NCBI GenBank assembly: GCA_023416275.1
Contig: JAEZIB010000155.1
Coordinates: 7,305 to 71,304, forward strand
Direction: 5' to 3'
DNA length: 64,000 nucleotides
Source: Bacillota bacterium
GTDB lineage: Bacteria; Bacillota; Clostridia; Acetivibrionales; DSM-1351
Shown: in pieces, positions 63,099 through 64,000 of the stretch
Position numbering within the stretch: position 1 is the stretch's first letter
Layout: every line of letters starts with the position of its first letter
Notes under the pieces: model-generated
What the model was told of the DNA's origin: nothing
Databases searched by the model: none
Seen by the model: the letters and a program-made list of their open reading frames with translations, nothing else
Program-made: the position numbers and the translations under genes

Positions 63099-64000
63099 TT
63101 ACTTCTTTGTACATGTCTCTCTAATAACCATTTTCGTATTATAACTATAGCTTTTAAAACCTTTTCTAGTCTTTCTAATATTATAAATGAGTTCCTCTAC
63201 TGTTTTTTCAACTATATTAAAAATTGGTGTTTCTATTGTTGTTAGTGCTGGCTTTATTAACGATGCGAGAGTAATATTATCAAAACCTATTATTGATATA
63301 TCTTCAGGAACTCTAATATTATTATCTTTGAATAACTCTAATGCCTCAATTGCCATATCGTCATTTGATGAAAAAAATGCTGATGGTAACTTTCCATTAT
63401 TAATTAACATTTGTACGGCACTACTTGTTTTAGACTTAATAAAGTCACCCTGCAGAATAAATTCATCTCTAATTTCTAAATTGTGCTTTTTCATTGTATC
63501 TATAAAAGCTTTATATCTCTGTCTACCTGAATATGTAGATAGTCTACCTGCTAATAACCCTATCTCTTTATGGCCCAACTCAATAAGATATTCAACAGCT
63601 TCCACAGCTCCTTCATAATCCTTTGAGCCTACTACTATTAAGTTTTCATTTTCATATTTATTCATTACTATTTCTTCGGCATCATAATCTATCAATGCTA
63701 TAGGACAGCCCTTTTGTGAAATCTTAATGAGAGCTTCTGCCTCTCTTTCAGTTCCTAATACTATACCGCCATCAATTCTCTTTTGCAAAAATATCTCACT
63801 AACACGCCTATAATCATTTTCACAGTATATTATATTTATTAAAACATAATAGCCCCTAGAATTAGCACAATCAACAACTGCATTAGTAAATTGGTTAAAA
63901 TAATCATTTTTGTATAGCCTATTTGGATTCTCAGCATCAGCTATACTTACTATAAATAAACCAATAGTATCACTTTTTTTACCTGCCAACACCCTTGCAC
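63099..64000 (-). CDS. LacI/GalR-family transcriptional regulator (N-terminus beyond window)
   Basis: The sugar-binding periplasmic-type domain is complete (TIGLFIVSIADAENPNRLYKNDYFNQF; IDGGIVLGTEREAEAL; GLLAGRLSTYSGRQRY; PSAFFSSNDDMAIEALELFKDNNIRVPEDISIIGFDN). The helix-turn-helix lies past the right edge; the first visible residues ARVLAGKKSDT match the hinge. Upstream of and co-directional with cellobiose phosphorylase, it may control that gene with a beta-glucoside or related ligand. Confidence 0.9.
   Translation of the reverse strand, partial: ARVLAGKKSDTIGLFIVSIADAENPNRLYKNDYFNQFTNAVVDCANSRGYYVLINIIYCENDYRRVSEIFLQKRIDGGIVLGTEREAEALIKISQKGCPIALIDYDAEEIVMNKYENENLIVVGSKDYEGAVEAVEYLIELGHKEIGLLAGRLSTYSGRQRYKAFIDTMKKHNLEIRDEFILQGDFIKSKTSSAVQMLINNGKLPSAFFSSNDDMAIEALELFKDNNIRVPEDISIIGFDNITLASLIKPALTTIETPIFNIVEKTVEELIYNIRKTRKGFKSYSYNTKMVIRETCTKK

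Overview
The window looks like chromosomal DNA from an anaerobic, spore-forming, flagellated, low-GC Clostridia species, most like the mesophilic cellulolytic clostridia (Ruminiclostridium type). This is an inference from three things: sporulation sigma factors (sigE with spoIIGA, sigG), an early flagellar operon, and an 811-residue cellobiose phosphorylase. I can support about 58 genes (intact, partial or broken), one tRNA-Val, two T-box leaders, two PhoP box arrays and several families of small palindromic repeats. There is no rRNA, no CRISPR array, no recognisable transposase or integrase, and no prophage.

Layout: 1-4167 flagellar basal-body genes (fliH partial, fliG, fliF, fliE, flgC, flgB); 4282-12914 trmFO, topA, a patatin-like lipase, dprA and comM; 13910-22580 nrdR, sigG, sigE, spoIIGA, ftsZ, ftsA, sbp, ftsQ and the 3' part of murA (all minus strand). 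22587-34415 is an 11,829-bp block (murT-gatD, T-box-aroF, a hypothetical gene, lytic transglycosylase, coaE, polA, anti-sigma, ECF sigma, a receiver protein). Then come the 5' part of murA, two CotF-like spore coat genes, T-box-tyrS, two trkA genes, a DUF421/DUF4363 pair, a cation exchanger, a secreted protein, tRNA-Val, corA, an SDR, a DJ-1 family protein, yqeY-rpsU, a HIT protein, argJ and cheW. A divergent phosphate locus (pstC-pstA against pstB-phoU-phoP-phoR) follows, and the window ends with cellobiose phosphorylase and a LacI-type regulator cut by the edge.

The most striking observation is that murA is in two pieces. The 11,829-bp block sits exactly in the catalytic-cysteine loop, bounded by a 6-bp direct repeat (CACCTG) and 9-bp inverted repeats (AATGTGTTA / TAACACATT). 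Removing the block together with one copy of the 6-bp repeat gives one in-frame murA of 418 codons with the normal PGGCEIGPRP loop. This is the footprint of a precise transposition-like or site-specific insertion, and it separates the ftsQ-sbp-ftsA-ftsZ genes from the original murA promoter. No recombinase lies in the block, and it carries normally essential genes (coaE, probably murT-gatD).

A second theme is a family of structured intergenic repeats that end in a small hairpin plus a strong Shine-Dalgarno (GGCGTGGGAGGT) directly in front of start codons (fliE, trmFO, dprA, trkA, the DJ-1 gene). Several also carry GCTCGAAAA hairpins that begin at the stop codon of the gene before. There are also MITE-like repeats with ACTCAACTTT inverted ends, an attenuator-like leader in front of corA, and an aromatic leader peptide between a Phe-type T-box and the DAHP synthase gene.
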